Below, piece after piece: positions 1 through 10,098 of a stretch of 64,000 nucleotides of DNA. Within the stretch, counting starts at the first letter, position 1; every line of letters begins with the position of its first letter. This DNA comes from Roseburia_C sp031555935. GTDB taxonomy: Bacteria > Bacillota > Clostridia > Lachnospirales > Lachnospiraceae. A program made the position numbers and the translations under genes. Under the pieces are notes generated by a model, which saw nothing but the letters and a program-made list of their open reading frames with translations, had not been told where the DNA came from and searched no databases. The stretch spans positions 1 to 64,000 of the forward strand of contig JAVBTX010000013.1 in NCBI GenBank assembly GCA_031555935.1, given 5' to 3'.

Positions 1-7
1 TGATATC

Positions 8-121
8 TTGTAAACTCGGGAAGGATGATTACAAAACGGGATTTTCATTTACAAAACGGGAAAAATAATTACAAAACGAGAACTTCATTTACAAAATGGG
101 AGTCTTGGGTTACAAATGGGA
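8..121. repeat. Tandem array of ~6 degenerate repeats, 20-bp period
   Basis: Copies of TTACAAAACGGGA begin at 29, 49, 69 (CGAGA variant), 89 (ATGGGA variant) and 110 (shortened), with a weaker copy at 8. The four central copies are spaced exactly 20 bp apart. No gene lies in bases 1-287. Such iterated boxes occur in the ends of some insertion sequences (IS21-type ends carry repeated boxes) and in plasmid iterons. No transposase is visible in the window, so an IS lying just to the left is inference. Confidence 0.6.
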
Positions 122-211
122 ATCTCGGATTGCAATTCATCTTTTACGTTTAAAAATATAAAATAATATACCTAAAAAAGAAGAAAAATGCGAGAAATCA
201 AAGAAAGATAG

Positions 212-239
212 TTGAATTTGAAGGGATTAGGTATATAAT
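212..239 (+). promoter_or_regulatory. Sigma-A-type promoter of the dpt/dnd operon
   Basis: TTGAAT at 212-217 and a perfect TATAAT at 234-239 are separated by 16 bp. They lie about 50 bp upstream of the first gene, whose GGAGG ribosome site sits just before its ATG. This is the only strong promoter-like sequence I see ahead of the co-directional run of defence genes. Confidence 0.6.
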
Positions 240-287
240 GGAAAGTAGGTAAATTAATCAGTTTAAAGATGTAGATGGAGGCAGTTT

Positions 288-497
288 ATGTATATAAGCT
301 ACAATAATTTGTGGAAAACGCTAATTGATCAAGAGGTAAAAAAAGGAGAACTATGTAAGAAGACAGGTATCAGTAGCAGTACATTGGCTAAGATGCGGCG
401 AAATGAACCTGTATCACTATCTATAATACTGAAAATATGTGAGATTTTAGATTGTTCAATTGAAGAAGTGGTATCGGTAAATAAAAAGGGTGAGTGA
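288..497 (+). CDS. Small Cro/C1-type HTH regulator (HTH_26-like)
   Basis: This 69-residue protein consists of a single helix-turn-helix domain. The segment with KKTGISSSTLAKMRRNE forms the recognition region, followed by the typical ILKICEILDC helix of the HTH_26 group of Cro/C1 proteins. GGAGG lies 7 bp before the ATG. Its stop codon region overlaps the possible GTG start of the next gene, so it is translationally linked to dptF. The inferred job is control of the dpt/dnd operon, a common role for small HTH proteins heading defence operons. It is a distant relative of the HTH protein at 36813-37019. Confidence 0.75.
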   Translation: MYISYNNLWKTLIDQEVKKGELCKKTGISSSTLAKMRRNEPVSLSIILKICEILDCSIEEVVSVNKKGE

Positions 498-508
498 GGT
501 ATTGCCAT

Positions 509-2233
509 ATGGGAAATTGTAAATTTTTAAACGAACTAAAAAGATTAAGAAAATCTTCAAGTGATTCTATTGACAATGTGGAAAAATTCGATGGATTCAA
601 AGAGTACATGCATGTAACAAGAACGGTAGAGGAAGATTTGATGAGTATTCTAAGAGCGGTAAATAATTGTGGTAAGAAGACGCTCGTATTGCTATGTGGC
701 AGTGCAGGAGATGGAAAATCTCATCTTCTTTCATATTTAAGAAATTTAGATGAAGAAAAACTGATAGAAAATTATGTGGTTTATAATGATGCTACAGAAA
801 GTAGTGCGCCTTCTATGACTGCAATTGAAACTTTAAATGAGCTGTTATCTGCATTTAAGGATAGCAATTTAGATTTGCCGGGGCAGAATGTTATTTTGGC
901 AATAAATCTTGGTGTATTAAGCAATTTTATAGAATCTGAGTATGGAGATGAATTTAACCAGTTAAGAAGTTATGTTGAAGATAGCTATATCTTGACCTCA
1001 CAAGTTAATAATAATGAGTTTGATGAAGCAAGTTATTTCCATCATGTTAGCTTTTCAGACTATCATATGTTCAGTTTGACAGAGAATGGAGTACATGCAG
1101 GATATATTGAAGATATTTTTGATAAGGTTTTTAGCGACAGAGAGGAAAATCCGTTTTATCGGTCATACAAAAAGGATTGTTCAAACTGCCCATTAGTACA
1201 AAAATGTCCAGTTAAAATGAATTATGAGTTTCTAATGGATGTGAATCGCCAAAAATATATTGCAGAACTTTTAGTTGAGACTATTATTCAGGACAAAGTG
1301 ATTCTTACTACAAGAGAGATATTAAACTTTATTTATGATATTTTAGTTGCTCAAAATTTCAGTTTTACCAAATTCCAAAGATTGTTGGTAGATGATGCGT
1401 CGTATTTAAAGGAATTCATGAGACAAATTACGCCAGCACTTATTTTTGACTCTGCAGATGTTACCGTACTTATGAATATGCTAAAGAAATATGATCCGCT
1501 GCTTAATAGATCCGAAAAAGCAGATGAATTGGCTATTTCATATTATGTAAGTTCTGATATCTCGAATGATATACATAAAGTATTTGGTAGCGTTTCATAT
1601 GGTACCATTGTATGTGATTCTGCTATGTTGAATAAATTGAATGATGATAAGACATTGAAATCAAATGCATTTAATTTAGTGGTCAGGATTCAAGCGATAG
1701 GCGAAGGTGTAGTAGGAAATGGGGTATATAGAAAGTATTTATCTGATTTGTATTTTTACAACGCAGGAGTAGGAAAAAAACTTGGGAATATGTATACCAT
1801 GGTAGAAAAAGCTGCAAAACAGTGGTGTGGATGCGATGAAGACGATATTCTTTGTCTGGATGATAAGCATCAAGGATTTTTGCTATATGAGAAGGTAGAT
1901 TTTAAAGCAAATTTAGTTCATCTTCCATATCCACCTGGAACGGATGATTTACAGAGATTTGTACCGTTTGTTGTAGCTGCATTTGAAGACTCATCAAATA
2001 ATACTATTTCATTAGATATTGATTATTCGCTATATGAGCTGGTGCACAAACTAAATCATGGATATATTCAAACTGCAGATGACCGAAATAACCATGCTGA
2101 TTTTATTAGTTTTGTTAATAGAATCTTGCAGACCGGCACATTGACTGAAACAATATCAATTGTCTCAAAACAAGGGAAAAAGGCAATCATTTCCAAGAGT
2201 ATGTTTGGATATAAATTTAAGGTGGTGAAATAA
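509..2233 (+). CDS. dptF: DNA phosphorothioation-dependent restriction protein DptF
   Basis: DptF is the ATPase-like component of the DptFGH restriction complex that damages DNA lacking phosphorothioate marks. A Walker A loop, GSAGDGKS, sits near residues 64-71. A short cysteine cluster (CxxCxxxxxC, about residues 223-232) may bind metal. The length (~574 aa) fits the family. I chose the ATG at 509, which has GTGAGG upstream; an in-frame GTG at 494 would add five residues and overlap the HTH gene. The last base of its stop is the first base of the dptG ATG, as in a tightly coupled operon. Family assignment rests on sequence character plus the dptG/dptH/dnd context. Confidence 0.9.
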   Translation: MGNCKFLNELKRLRKSSSDSIDNVEKFDGFKEYMHVTRTVEEDLMSILRAVNNCGKKTLVLLCGSAGDGKSHLLSYLRNLDEEKLIENYVVYNDATESSAPSMTAIETLNELLSAFKDSNLDLPGQNVILAINLGVLSNFIESEYGDEFNQLRSYVEDSYILTSQVNNNEFDEASYFHHVSFSDYHMFSLTENGVHAGYIEDIFDKVFSDREENPFYRSYKKDCSNCPLVQKCPVKMNYEFLMDVNRQKYIAELLVETIIQDKVILTTREILNFIYDILVAQNFSFTKFQRLLVDDASYLKEFMRQITPALIFDSADVTVLMNMLKKYDPLLNRSEKADELAISYYVSSDISNDIHKVFGSVSYGTIVCDSAMLNKLNDDKTLKSNAFNLVVRIQAIGEGVVGNGVYRKYLSDLYFYNAGVGKKLGNMYTMVEKAAKQWCGCDEDDILCLDDKHQGFLLYEKVDFKANLVHLPYPPGTDDLQRFVPFVVAAFEDSSNNTISLDIDYSLYELVHKLNHGYIQTADDRNNHADFISFVNRILQTGTLTETISIVSKQGKKAIISKSMFGYKFKVVK

Positions 2234-3645
2234 TGGAATATATTTTTGATGAAGTAAAGTTTATTGAAAGTTTTAATGCGAAATCAAGTGAAATAAAATC
2301 GATTGATTCGATGCGACTTACGCATAGGGCAGACAACAGATTCAAATTATTTCCATATAAAGCATCAGGGAAGTCACAGGCACCAATAGTAACAGAATTA
2401 GAGGATGTTGTTAGTGGATTTTTTAGAGAGGCACTTAATAAGAAGACGGATTTGATAGAATTCGAAGACTTGTGTAATGAAATTATTGATGAGATAGAAG
2501 TGGATGATGATGATTTGGATTATTTCAAGGATATGCTACAAAGCTTATTCTTTGAAGGAGAAAATTTTATTGCAACGAATATAGGATTGTATCCATATCA
2601 GTTAACGACAAATAATAAGAGTGCAGATAATTTAGCACATTTTTTGTTTTCAGTATTTGGTGTTAATCAAAGTGATTGTAATGCTATAGTTGCTGCCAAA
2701 GATAAATATAATTTCAATGTGCTAGAAGATATGGTAATTAAAACAATCGAGTCTAAGAAAGTAACGGAAGCTGATAAAAAGCAAGCATATTTTTCTGTAA
2801 AAACAGATATTCAAGATAAATTTAGAGAAGATTTCTATTTCATGCTTAAAGCAGGGCTGACCTCATTAGAAGATATTGCTAACTTGTTTGCAATTTATTA
2901 TTTCTATTATGTTTCACAGACATGCATCATCTTGGATCATTATTGTTATGGAGATCGAGATGGAGAAGTAAATTTCTACTATGCGTTAGATTGGGAAAAA
3001 GTAAGTAAGAATCGAAAGTGTTGTAATGAAGGCTGGGATAAACTTCAAGAAAGCATAAATCATATGTTTAGTCATGCGATTACACTTGAGATACTTAATC
3101 AGACTACATCAGAAGAGATGTTTGATTATATTTCACTTGGTAATCTCGCAAAAGAAGATGATGAAAGTGATTGCAATATAGCAGAACAGGTGGCATTGGC
3201 TGAAAGAGTATATTGTTCTTATGTTGGAGACTATAAAGATTTTGCGTCTATTTCCTATCAGCAGGGAATAAATGAAACAGAGAAGAATATTCGTCATTTA
3301 TATCGATGTGTTGAAGCGCAATTTATGAATACGGATCGAAAAAGAGCTAATCAATTTTACAATGAAAAATTCTCGGAATTTTGCAAGGCACGCTGGGTGA
3401 AAAATAGAAAAAAATCAGGTTTAGTTTTGAATCTGACAGAGAGAGATGTAATTTTTCTTACAAAGATTTGTTTGAGAAATGAAGAGAAAATCAGACTAAA
3501 TGATTTATATAAAGAATATGAACACAGAGGAATATTCTTAGATAGTACATCAAAAGAGTACTTACAAGATTTCTTTACAAAGTTGAACCTAATTGACAAG
3601 AAGAGTGATAGTGGAGATGCACAGTATGTTAAACGAATTTTATGA
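2233..3645 (+). CDS. dptG: DNA phosphorothioation-dependent restriction protein DptG
   Basis: This 470-residue protein is the second subunit of the DptFGH restriction module. It has no motif I can tie to catalysis; it is acidic in its N-terminal third and helix-rich. Identification comes from size and from its position between a DptF-type P-loop protein and the very large DptH. AAGGTGG precedes the ATG, which shares one base with the dptF stop. The 3' end overlaps the start of dptH by about 20 bp. Known family role: required with DptF and DptH for restriction of unmodified DNA; its individual biochemistry is poorly defined. Confidence 0.88.
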   Translation: MEYIFDEVKFIESFNAKSSEIKSIDSMRLTHRADNRFKLFPYKASGKSQAPIVTELEDVVSGFFREALNKKTDLIEFEDLCNEIIDEIEVDDDDLDYFKDMLQSLFFEGENFIATNIGLYPYQLTTNNKSADNLAHFLFSVFGVNQSDCNAIVAAKDKYNFNVLEDMVIKTIESKKVTEADKKQAYFSVKTDIQDKFREDFYFMLKAGLTSLEDIANLFAIYYFYYVSQTCIILDHYCYGDRDGEVNFYYALDWEKVSKNRKCCNEGWDKLQESINHMFSHAITLEILNQTTSEEMFDYISLGNLAKEDDESDCNIAEQVALAERVYCSYVGDYKDFASISYQQGINETEKNIRHLYRCVEAQFMNTDRKRANQFYNEKFSEFCKARWVKNRKKSGLVLNLTERDVIFLTKICLRNEEKIRLNDLYKEYEHRGIFLDSTSKEYLQDFFTKLNLIDKKSDSGDAQYVKRIL

Positions 3646-6600
3646 TTTTATAGCAAAAAAAATAGATAGTTTCTTCCAAACTGCAGCATCTGAAGGAACA
3701 TTACTCAAGGGAGAGAGTTTCTGTCTAAAACTTGATGATGAAGAAATGGTTATCAAGGTAACAGAAGCTTTGAAATCTCTTGCAATTTGTCGTCAGTCGA
3801 TTGGACAATATGATTATCAATGCTTAGATGGCTCAATATATAGCACATATACGCTGAGACTTATAGATGACGAGGTGATTATTGCTTCTCAGATTGATGG
3901 GATGACAAATGATTTCTTATGCGCCACATTAAGAAATGCTGCAAATGCTGCTCAAAAGCCTTTATTAATGATATCAGCCAATCCAATAGATAGTGCAAAG
4001 AGTGGATCTAGGGACATGTCTTCTAGAGGTATGCCTTTCTATGCGGATCAATTAATGCAAGAAATTCGAAATATGGTAAATGATAGTACTCAACTTACAA
4101 ATACCGAGAAACGAATTCTTCAATTTGAATTGAAACGAAGAGATGCAGATGTTTTCAGTGATAAGGCATCGATTTATGAATACAGAGATTTACTGTCCAT
4201 AATGAGTAGCGGAAAGATTGACGCAAATAATTATCCAGGATTTCGCCTCTTTCAGGTAGATGGAAAGGTTGAGTATCAGAATGATGGCAATGGTCAGATT
4301 GATAAGAAAATAAAGGAAAACAATGATCTGTTTGAAAAAATAGATCGAGGAATACGATTTGGAAATTTCGAAATCGAGCTATCAAAGATATTTGAAGAAA
4401 AAGTAATTTTTCAAATTGAAAAAGCTCATAAAGATGATGCTGAGAATTGGAGCAAAGTGTTTACATATGCAGAACTTCTTGTTGCTATGGAACGAAAGAA
4501 AGCTAAGATGGAAAACCCTTTAAAGATAGAAAATGACGACATTTCTGTTTATGGAGATTTACCATTAAATGCAATTAATATTGATGAAGGTCTTTTGATT
4601 AGAAATGAGGGTTCTCAGACAACAAAGAAGAGAACAAAGAATCTTTTGATTTTTAATACGGAGAAATATTCTGAAATTCATATTCAAGTAACTTGTAATG
4701 CTAAAATATCGAATAGTGGTATAATGCCAGATGATTCAGAATATGTAAAAGATGGAATGAATATTATTTTTACTTTTAATAGGGAAGGAATAACATTCCA
4801 TAAACTCGAAATAAATGATACGGCAAATGATATAACTTATATTTTGAAAGTTTGTATCATCAATATCTCTGCAGATTACATGTTTTCTACTGTGAAAACC
4901 AGTTTCTCAATAGATTACAAGAAGACGAGAAAGAACAGCAGAATTAAGTTAGCAGGAGTTGGAATCAATCTTATATTCAATAGTAATGGGACAGAGCTTT
5001 CTTCAGCAAGATTAGATGATAATGAGGTGTATAGTTGTCGATACGGAGAACGTTTACTAATATATTCATCAGAAGAAGAGATCTCTAATTTTGGAAGTGG
5101 CATTAAAATTGATGTAAATTTCTCTGGAGTCCTTGTACCGTTTGTACTCTATCCTGATGAAGTGAAAAGTGTAGAAATCACTGGAAGAAAAATATTAAGA
5201 GATAAGTTGTCGAGCAAAAAGAGCTTTGAATTTGACGATAGTGCGATATTGGGTGATTCGCAGGAATATTTTGCCAAAGCAAATTTGTTGAGGGAATTAC
5301 GTAATGAACAAGCAATAATCGAACAAGGTATACTATGCGGTAACATTAAGAATTTTTATGTTACTGAATCAGTGAAAATTGAAGCCAAGGAGTTAGTGAT
5401 TTCCCCCGAATTAAAAGAGGCATTCATGAATTTGTTATCTGCATTTAAGAAACATAAAACAATTCCAACACTTGCTTATCTTGGTGGAGATTTGTTAGAT
5501 ATTGTCGAAAAATATCTGAATGCCTTTGAAGCGTGTTTTTCTAATTTGAATGAAGGTCAAAATTTATCCAAAGAACAGGAGAATGCTTTATTCGTGGGTA
5601 CTATTTCAGTCGGTAGAAATGGTGAAGAGATATTGTTTACGCCATTCCACCCACTTAACCTTAAATATCAATTGATGCTTTTAAAGGTAAATGGAATAGA
5701 GTATGCGTCAGATATTGTAGTTGAACGATTGAATTCTATCAATTTGCTTCCTTATATCCAGAGGTTTAGAAAAATATATAAAGTCTCAGAACAATTATAT
5801 TCGCAGGAATGGAAATACTATGCACCAGTAGAGAATAAAAAGTACCGAGGCAGTCGCAGATATGTGCCAAAACTGGTTGAAGAGAAAATTACAGAGTTTA
5901 TTTCTCATTTCAGATATATCTTTGATGATATTAACAATAAGAAAATCAGAGTTAACTTAATTAATATGGGTGATTGTAGTGAAGTATTTATTGGATTGGC
6001 TCAGTTTTTTATCCATTCAATTAGTAAAAATGCAGATTTGGATCGTCTTGCAAGATTTGAACTTCATATTTATACAGATGATATTATAGGTAATGCATTT
6101 TCTTATTTGAAAGAATACACGCTTTTAAAAGGATTTTTAGAGGATCAGAAGTTATATGTTGTAAATGGAACTTCTATGAATAGTTTGGAAGGCATTTTAT
6201 CAAAAAATATAGAATGTTATTTTCATAAAGATAATGGAAGAAACTATGAGTATGCTCATGTTTCATTCTATGAAATGGAATCAGAGATTACTTCTGAACA
6301 GGCTACAATGAATCAAATTGAAACGGGTATTTCTTTAAGTGGTATCCTTTCGGGTATTCCTTCAAGTAAATATGGACATAAGTATAGAACTGGCTATGGT
6401 GTGAGATATGCCGAGGATAATTCATTGACTAATTTAGCATCGATGTATAATGCATTAATGCAGGTTGAAAAATCGGGTAATCCATATCATTCTGGTACAA
6501 GTATATCAACACAGATAGATGAACTTGCAGAAAATAAGATGGATTATATCTATGCCAATTCGAATTGGGTTGTTTTTGTTGATCCGAAAGTGGATTTAGA

Positions 6601-8947
6601 TTTTTTTAGTGAGAAAGAAGCAACCAGCGATTTGTTGATAATTCATTACAGTGATCAGTACACATCTAGTAGTGGATATGATGCTATTACAGTAACAAAT
6701 AAATCGCAGCAGTATTCCATGGTTATACAAGAATACTTAAAAGTAAAAGGTGTTGATGCTAATGTAACAGATATACATAAGATTATTAATCTTTTTAATG
6801 CTGTCAATGGAGATTGGTTATTAAGACTGGTGTCATCTAAGAAAGGAGGCAAGGATTCTACATTTAGTAGAGAGAAGATTAGTATTGTTGCAGCAATTAA
6901 GTTTATGCTTGCATATTTGAAACATAAGGATATTGTATGGATTCCAATTTCGTTAGAGGAAATGCTTAGAGTATCAGGAGGAGCTGGTTTATCCAAGGAC
7001 GAAGGGATTCTTTCTGCTAAAAATTTAGGATTCGACAAAGGACCAACAAGTGATGATTTATTATTTGTTGGTTTAGATTATATTGGCGAAAATCCAAAAA
7101 TATATTTGTATCCAACAGAAGTAAAGACTGGGATAAATGATAATGCTATTATAAAGAAAGCATTTGAACAGGCATCTGCTACAGCAAAGGGACTACATGA
7201 TGCGTTTAATCTTGGTGGAGAAATCATGGATACTATTCTTTATAAGGTAAACCGCAATTTCTTAATGCAGATGCTTGTTACAAGCTGCAAAAAGATGGAG
7301 GTATATCATGTAGATGACACACAGGATTGGAATATAGTACTCGACAAATTCAGAGAGGCTCTTTTGAACGAGAAGTATATATTATCAGAGGATATTCAAG
7401 AACTAATGGGAAAAGGTGCTGTTTTATCCTTTAGAAAAGCATTGGTTTCAAGAAGAACATCGTTCAAGGAAGATTCTATTAATTTTATTGAAGTACCGGA
7501 ACACGATGAATTCGGCTTGATTTTAAAGGACGTAACAGAAATTCATGACGATATTCATGATAATAGGAATTCGGAATTACTTATTTTGGAAGATTGCATG
7601 GTCGATTACCTTACAGGAGATTTGACCCAAATTGTGATAACGGAGCTAGAGGACAAACCGGAAAGTGAAGAGGAAAAGTCAGAGGGCGAAGAAGATAAGC
7701 CGGAAGAAAATAAACCTGAAAATCATGTAGAACTAGGTTCTGATAGTACAGAAATTGTGGAATCAGAAGATGATAAAGTAGAAGAAACTAGAAGTATGCA
7801 TATTCTGTTTGGTATAAATGAACAGGATGGAAAACCGGTAATATGGAAACCAAATGATACAACGCAACTTTTCCATACCAATACAGGAATCATTGGTACG
7901 ATGGGAACTGGTAAAACGCAGTTTACTAAATCTTTGATAGCACAATTGTATCAAGAGCAAAACCATAATGTAGACGGACAACAACTTGGTATTTTAATCT
8001 TTGATTACAAGGGTGATTATAATGAAAGTAAAGCTGATTTTGTTGAAACAACTAAAGCAAAAATCTTGAAACCATATCATTTGCCATTTAACCCATTAGC
8101 ACTTACAAAATCTAACGTATTTAAGCCGTTGTTACCAATACACACAGCCAATTCGTTTAAAGATACAATTTCAAAAGTATATGGCTTAGGTCCGAAACAG
8201 CAGGATGCATTATTACAGTGCATCATAGAAACATATCAAACTTGTGGTATTGCTCCTGCAAATTCATCTTCATGGGAGAACGATGCACCTACTTTTGACC
8301 AAGTGTACCAAAGATATGCAAATGATGAAGACATAAAAAAGAATGATTCTTTAGCAGCTGCTATGAACAAATTGCATCAATTTGAAGTGTTTGAATCAAA
8401 TCCAAGTAATACAAAATCGATGTTTGATATTCTTGATGGTGTGGTTGTTATCGATTTATCTGGTTATGACTCAGATATACAGAGCCTTATTGTAGCAATA
8501 ACACTAGATTTGTTTTATACGCAAATGCAGGCGTCTGGTTCTAGTAAAACGGGAGGAAACTACCGTCAGTTAACGAAACTGATCCTAGTTGATGAAGCAG
8601 ATAACTTTATGAGTGAGGGATTCTCTTCACTTAAGAAGATACTTAAAGAAGGAAGAGAATTTGGAGTTGGAACAATCCTTTCTACACAGTTTTTGAAACA
8701 TTTTGGAAGTGGAGAAGATGATTATGCAAAATATATTTTAACTTGGGTAGTGCATAATGTATCGGATCTTAAAAATTCAGATGTGGAATTTGTTTTTAAC
8801 GCTGAATCTAAAAGTCAAGAGAATCAAGTTCTGTATAATGCAATAAAAGGACTTACAAAACATCACAGTATTATCAAGATTGGAAACAACAAACCAGTCT
8901 ATGTACAGGACAAAGCTTTTTGGGAGTTATACAAAGAATTACATTGA
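3626..8947 (+). CDS. dptH: DNA phosphorothioation-dependent restriction protein DptH (large helicase-like ATPase)
   Basis: This ~1773-residue protein is the motor/effector subunit of the DptFGH module. The C-terminal third carries an FtsK/HerA-like ATPase core: Walker A GTMGTGKT at residues ~1424-1431 and Walker B LILVDEAD at ~1652-1659. A highly acidic Glu/Lys/Asp-rich linker (about residues 1340-1390) separates it from a long N-terminal region of unclear fold. I place the start at the ATG at 3626, preceded by GTGGAG; earlier in-frame starts at 3593 (TTG) and 3617 lie further inside dptG. No frameshift is visible, so restriction is probably functional. Confidence 0.9.
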   Translation: MLNEFYDFIAKKIDSFFQTAASEGTLLKGESFCLKLDDEEMVIKVTEALKSLAICRQSIGQYDYQCLDGSIYSTYTLRLIDDEVIIASQIDGMTNDFLCATLRNAANAAQKPLLMISANPIDSAKSGSRDMSSRGMPFYADQLMQEIRNMVNDSTQLTNTEKRILQFELKRRDADVFSDKASIYEYRDLLSIMSSGKIDANNYPGFRLFQVDGKVEYQNDGNGQIDKKIKENNDLFEKIDRGIRFGNFEIELSKIFEEKVIFQIEKAHKDDAENWSKVFTYAELLVAMERKKAKMENPLKIENDDISVYGDLPLNAINIDEGLLIRNEGSQTTKKRTKNLLIFNTEKYSEIHIQVTCNAKISNSGIMPDDSEYVKDGMNIIFTFNREGITFHKLEINDTANDITYILKVCIINISADYMFSTVKTSFSIDYKKTRKNSRIKLAGVGINLIFNSNGTELSSARLDDNEVYSCRYGERLLIYSSEEEISNFGSGIKIDVNFSGVLVPFVLYPDEVKSVEITGRKILRDKLSSKKSFEFDDSAILGDSQEYFAKANLLRELRNEQAIIEQGILCGNIKNFYVTESVKIEAKELVISPELKEAFMNLLSAFKKHKTIPTLAYLGGDLLDIVEKYLNAFEACFSNLNEGQNLSKEQENALFVGTISVGRNGEEILFTPFHPLNLKYQLMLLKVNGIEYASDIVVERLNSINLLPYIQRFRKIYKVSEQLYSQEWKYYAPVENKKYRGSRRYVPKLVEEKITEFISHFRYIFDDINNKKIRVNLINMGDCSEVFIGLAQFFIHSISKNADLDRLARFELHIYTDDIIGNAFSYLKEYTLLKGFLEDQKLYVVNGTSMNSLEGILSKNIECYFHKDNGRNYEYAHVSFYEMESEITSEQATMNQIETGISLSGILSGIPSSKYGHKYRTGYGVRYAEDNSLTNLASMYNALMQVEKSGNPYHSGTSISTQIDELAENKMDYIYANSNWVVFVDPKVDLDFFSEKEATSDLLIIHYSDQYTSSSGYDAITVTNKSQQYSMVIQEYLKVKGVDANVTDIHKIINLFNAVNGDWLLRLVSSKKGGKDSTFSREKISIVAAIKFMLAYLKHKDIVWIPISLEEMLRVSGGAGLSKDEGILSAKNLGFDKGPTSDDLLFVGLDYIGENPKIYLYPTEVKTGINDNAIIKKAFEQASATAKGLHDAFNLGGEIMDTILYKVNRNFLMQMLVTSCKKMEVYHVDDTQDWNIVLDKFREALLNEKYILSEDIQELMGKGAVLSFRKALVSRRTSFKEDSINFIEVPEHDEFGLILKDVTEIHDDIHDNRNSELLILEDCMVDYLTGDLTQIVITELEDKPESEEEKSEGEEDKPEENKPENHVELGSDSTEIVESEDDKVEETRSMHILFGINEQDGKPVIWKPNDTTQLFHTNTGIIGTMGTGKTQFTKSLIAQLYQEQNHNVDGQQLGILIFDYKGDYNESKADFVETTKAKILKPYHLPFNPLALTKSNVFKPLLPIHTANSFKDTISKVYGLGPKQQDALLQCIIETYQTCGIAPANSSSWENDAPTFDQVYQRYANDEDIKKNDSLAAAMNKLHQFEVFESNPSNTKSMFDILDGVVVIDLSGYDSDIQSLIVAITLDLFYTQMQASGSSKTGGNYRQLTKLILVDEADNFMSEGFSSLKKILKEGREFGVGTILSTQFLKHFGSGEDDYAKYILTWVVHNVSDLKNSDVEFVFNAESKSQENQVLYNAIKGLTKHHSIIKIGNNKPVYVQDKAFWELYKELH

Positions 8948-8956
8948 CTATTTTAA

Positions 8957-9001
8957 TTTAAATGCTATACTTAAGTAGTATACTTAAGTATAGCATTTAA
9001 A
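8957..9001. promoter_or_regulatory. Perfect 19-bp-arm palindrome between dptH and dndB
   Basis: The left arm 8957-8975 and right arm 8983-9001 are exact reverse complements around a 7-nt loop. Within it, TATACTTAAGTA occurs twice in direct orientation, each copy itself almost palindromic. No T-run follows, so it does not look like a standard terminator. It ends 13 bp before the dndB ATG. It could be an operator (DndB proteins are known to repress dnd transcription in Salmonella), an mRNA processing hairpin, or an attenuator separating restriction from modification genes. Confidence 0.7.
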
Positions 9002-9013
9002 AATGGAGGGATT

Positions 9014-10087
9014 ATGGATTACGCATATAAATTTCCGGTAGTAAGGGGGAACCAAGCAGGAAGAGAGTACTTTATAGCGATGGTACCGCTCAAAATGCTT
9101 TCAAAAATATTTCCAAATGAAGATGAGTATGTACTTCCTGAATACAGGGCTCAAAGAAAGTTAAATGAAGCAAGAATTCCAGTAATAAGTAGATATATTA
9201 CAGAAAACAGAGATTCATATGTTTTTTCTGCATTAGCAGCTTCTATAGACGGTGAGTTTGAATTTCGCGAAAGTAAAGATGGAATGGGAACAGGTGTCTT
9301 GGAAATATCAATGGATGCACGCTTTTTAATCAATGATGGACAGCATAGAAAAGCAGCTATTCTTGAAGCAATTAATGAAGATGTATCATTGATGAATGAA
9401 ACAATTTCGGTGGTGTTTTATGAAGATTTAGGATTGGCGCGCAGTCAGCAGATTTTTACTGACTTGAATAAGCATGCAGTGAAAACATCAAATTCTATTT
9501 CCGAATTATATGATTCTAGGGATGAGTTAGCGGTTCTTAATAGAACAGTAGTATCAAATGTTGCATTCTTATCTGAATATACAGATAAGGAAAAAGACAA
9601 CCTGGGTAAATTTTCTTCAAATTTATTCACTTTAAATACCTTTTACATGGCAAATAGGAAGATTGTTGGAAACGCAGAATTATCTGATGATGTAGAGAAA
9701 TTTTTAACAGAGTTTTGGACTGCTGTATCTCAGAATATTTTACAGTGGAATGAACTGACGAATCATGAGATTTCAAAAGTTGATTTAAGAGAAAAATATA
9801 TTGTGACGCAAGGCGTAGTAATTCAGGCATTCGGAGTCATAGGATCATATTTTTACCAAAATTGTAAAGTTGACATGGAAAAATATCTGAGCAATCTAAG
9901 AAAGATTGATTGGAAGAGAAGTGCATCCCATTGGAAATTGAGAGTTATTAGAGTAGACGGAAAAATTATTACTAGCAATAAAGCTGTAAATTTAACAGCA
10001 ATAGAGATTAAGAAGAAAATCGGATTAGAATTGACCGATGAAGAAAAATTGAAAGAAAATCAATTTATCAATTCAATAAACATTTAG
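9014..10087 (+). CDS. dndB: DNA sulfur modification protein DndB (DGQHR domain)
   Basis: This 357-residue protein carries the diagnostic DGQHR motif at residues ~108-112 within INDGQHRKAAI. In characterised systems DndB is dispensable for modification but lowers its level by acting as a transcriptional repressor of dnd genes. TGGAGGG precedes the ATG. The gene starts 13 bp after the long palindrome, a plausible autoregulatory site (inference). It is followed 11 bp later by dndC. Length and motif match DndB. Confidence 0.93.
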   Translation: MDYAYKFPVVRGNQAGREYFIAMVPLKMLSKIFPNEDEYVLPEYRAQRKLNEARIPVISRYITENRDSYVFSALAASIDGEFEFRESKDGMGTGVLEISMDARFLINDGQHRKAAILEAINEDVSLMNETISVVFYEDLGLARSQQIFTDLNKHAVKTSNSISELYDSRDELAVLNRTVVSNVAFLSEYTDKEKDNLGKFSSNLFTLNTFYMANRKIVGNAELSDDVEKFLTEFWTAVSQNILQWNELTNHEISKVDLREKYIVTQGVVIQAFGVIGSYFYQNCKVDMEKYLSNLRKIDWKRSASHWKLRVIRVDGKIITSNKAVNLTAIEIKKKIGLELTDEEKLKENQFINSINI

Positions 10088-10098
10088 GAGAACTAATC

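Noticed and set aside
8..121. CRISPR array
   Set aside because: The repeat core is only ~13 bp with 7-bp gaps and a 20-bp total period. CRISPR repeats and spacers are both far longer, and no cas genes are near.
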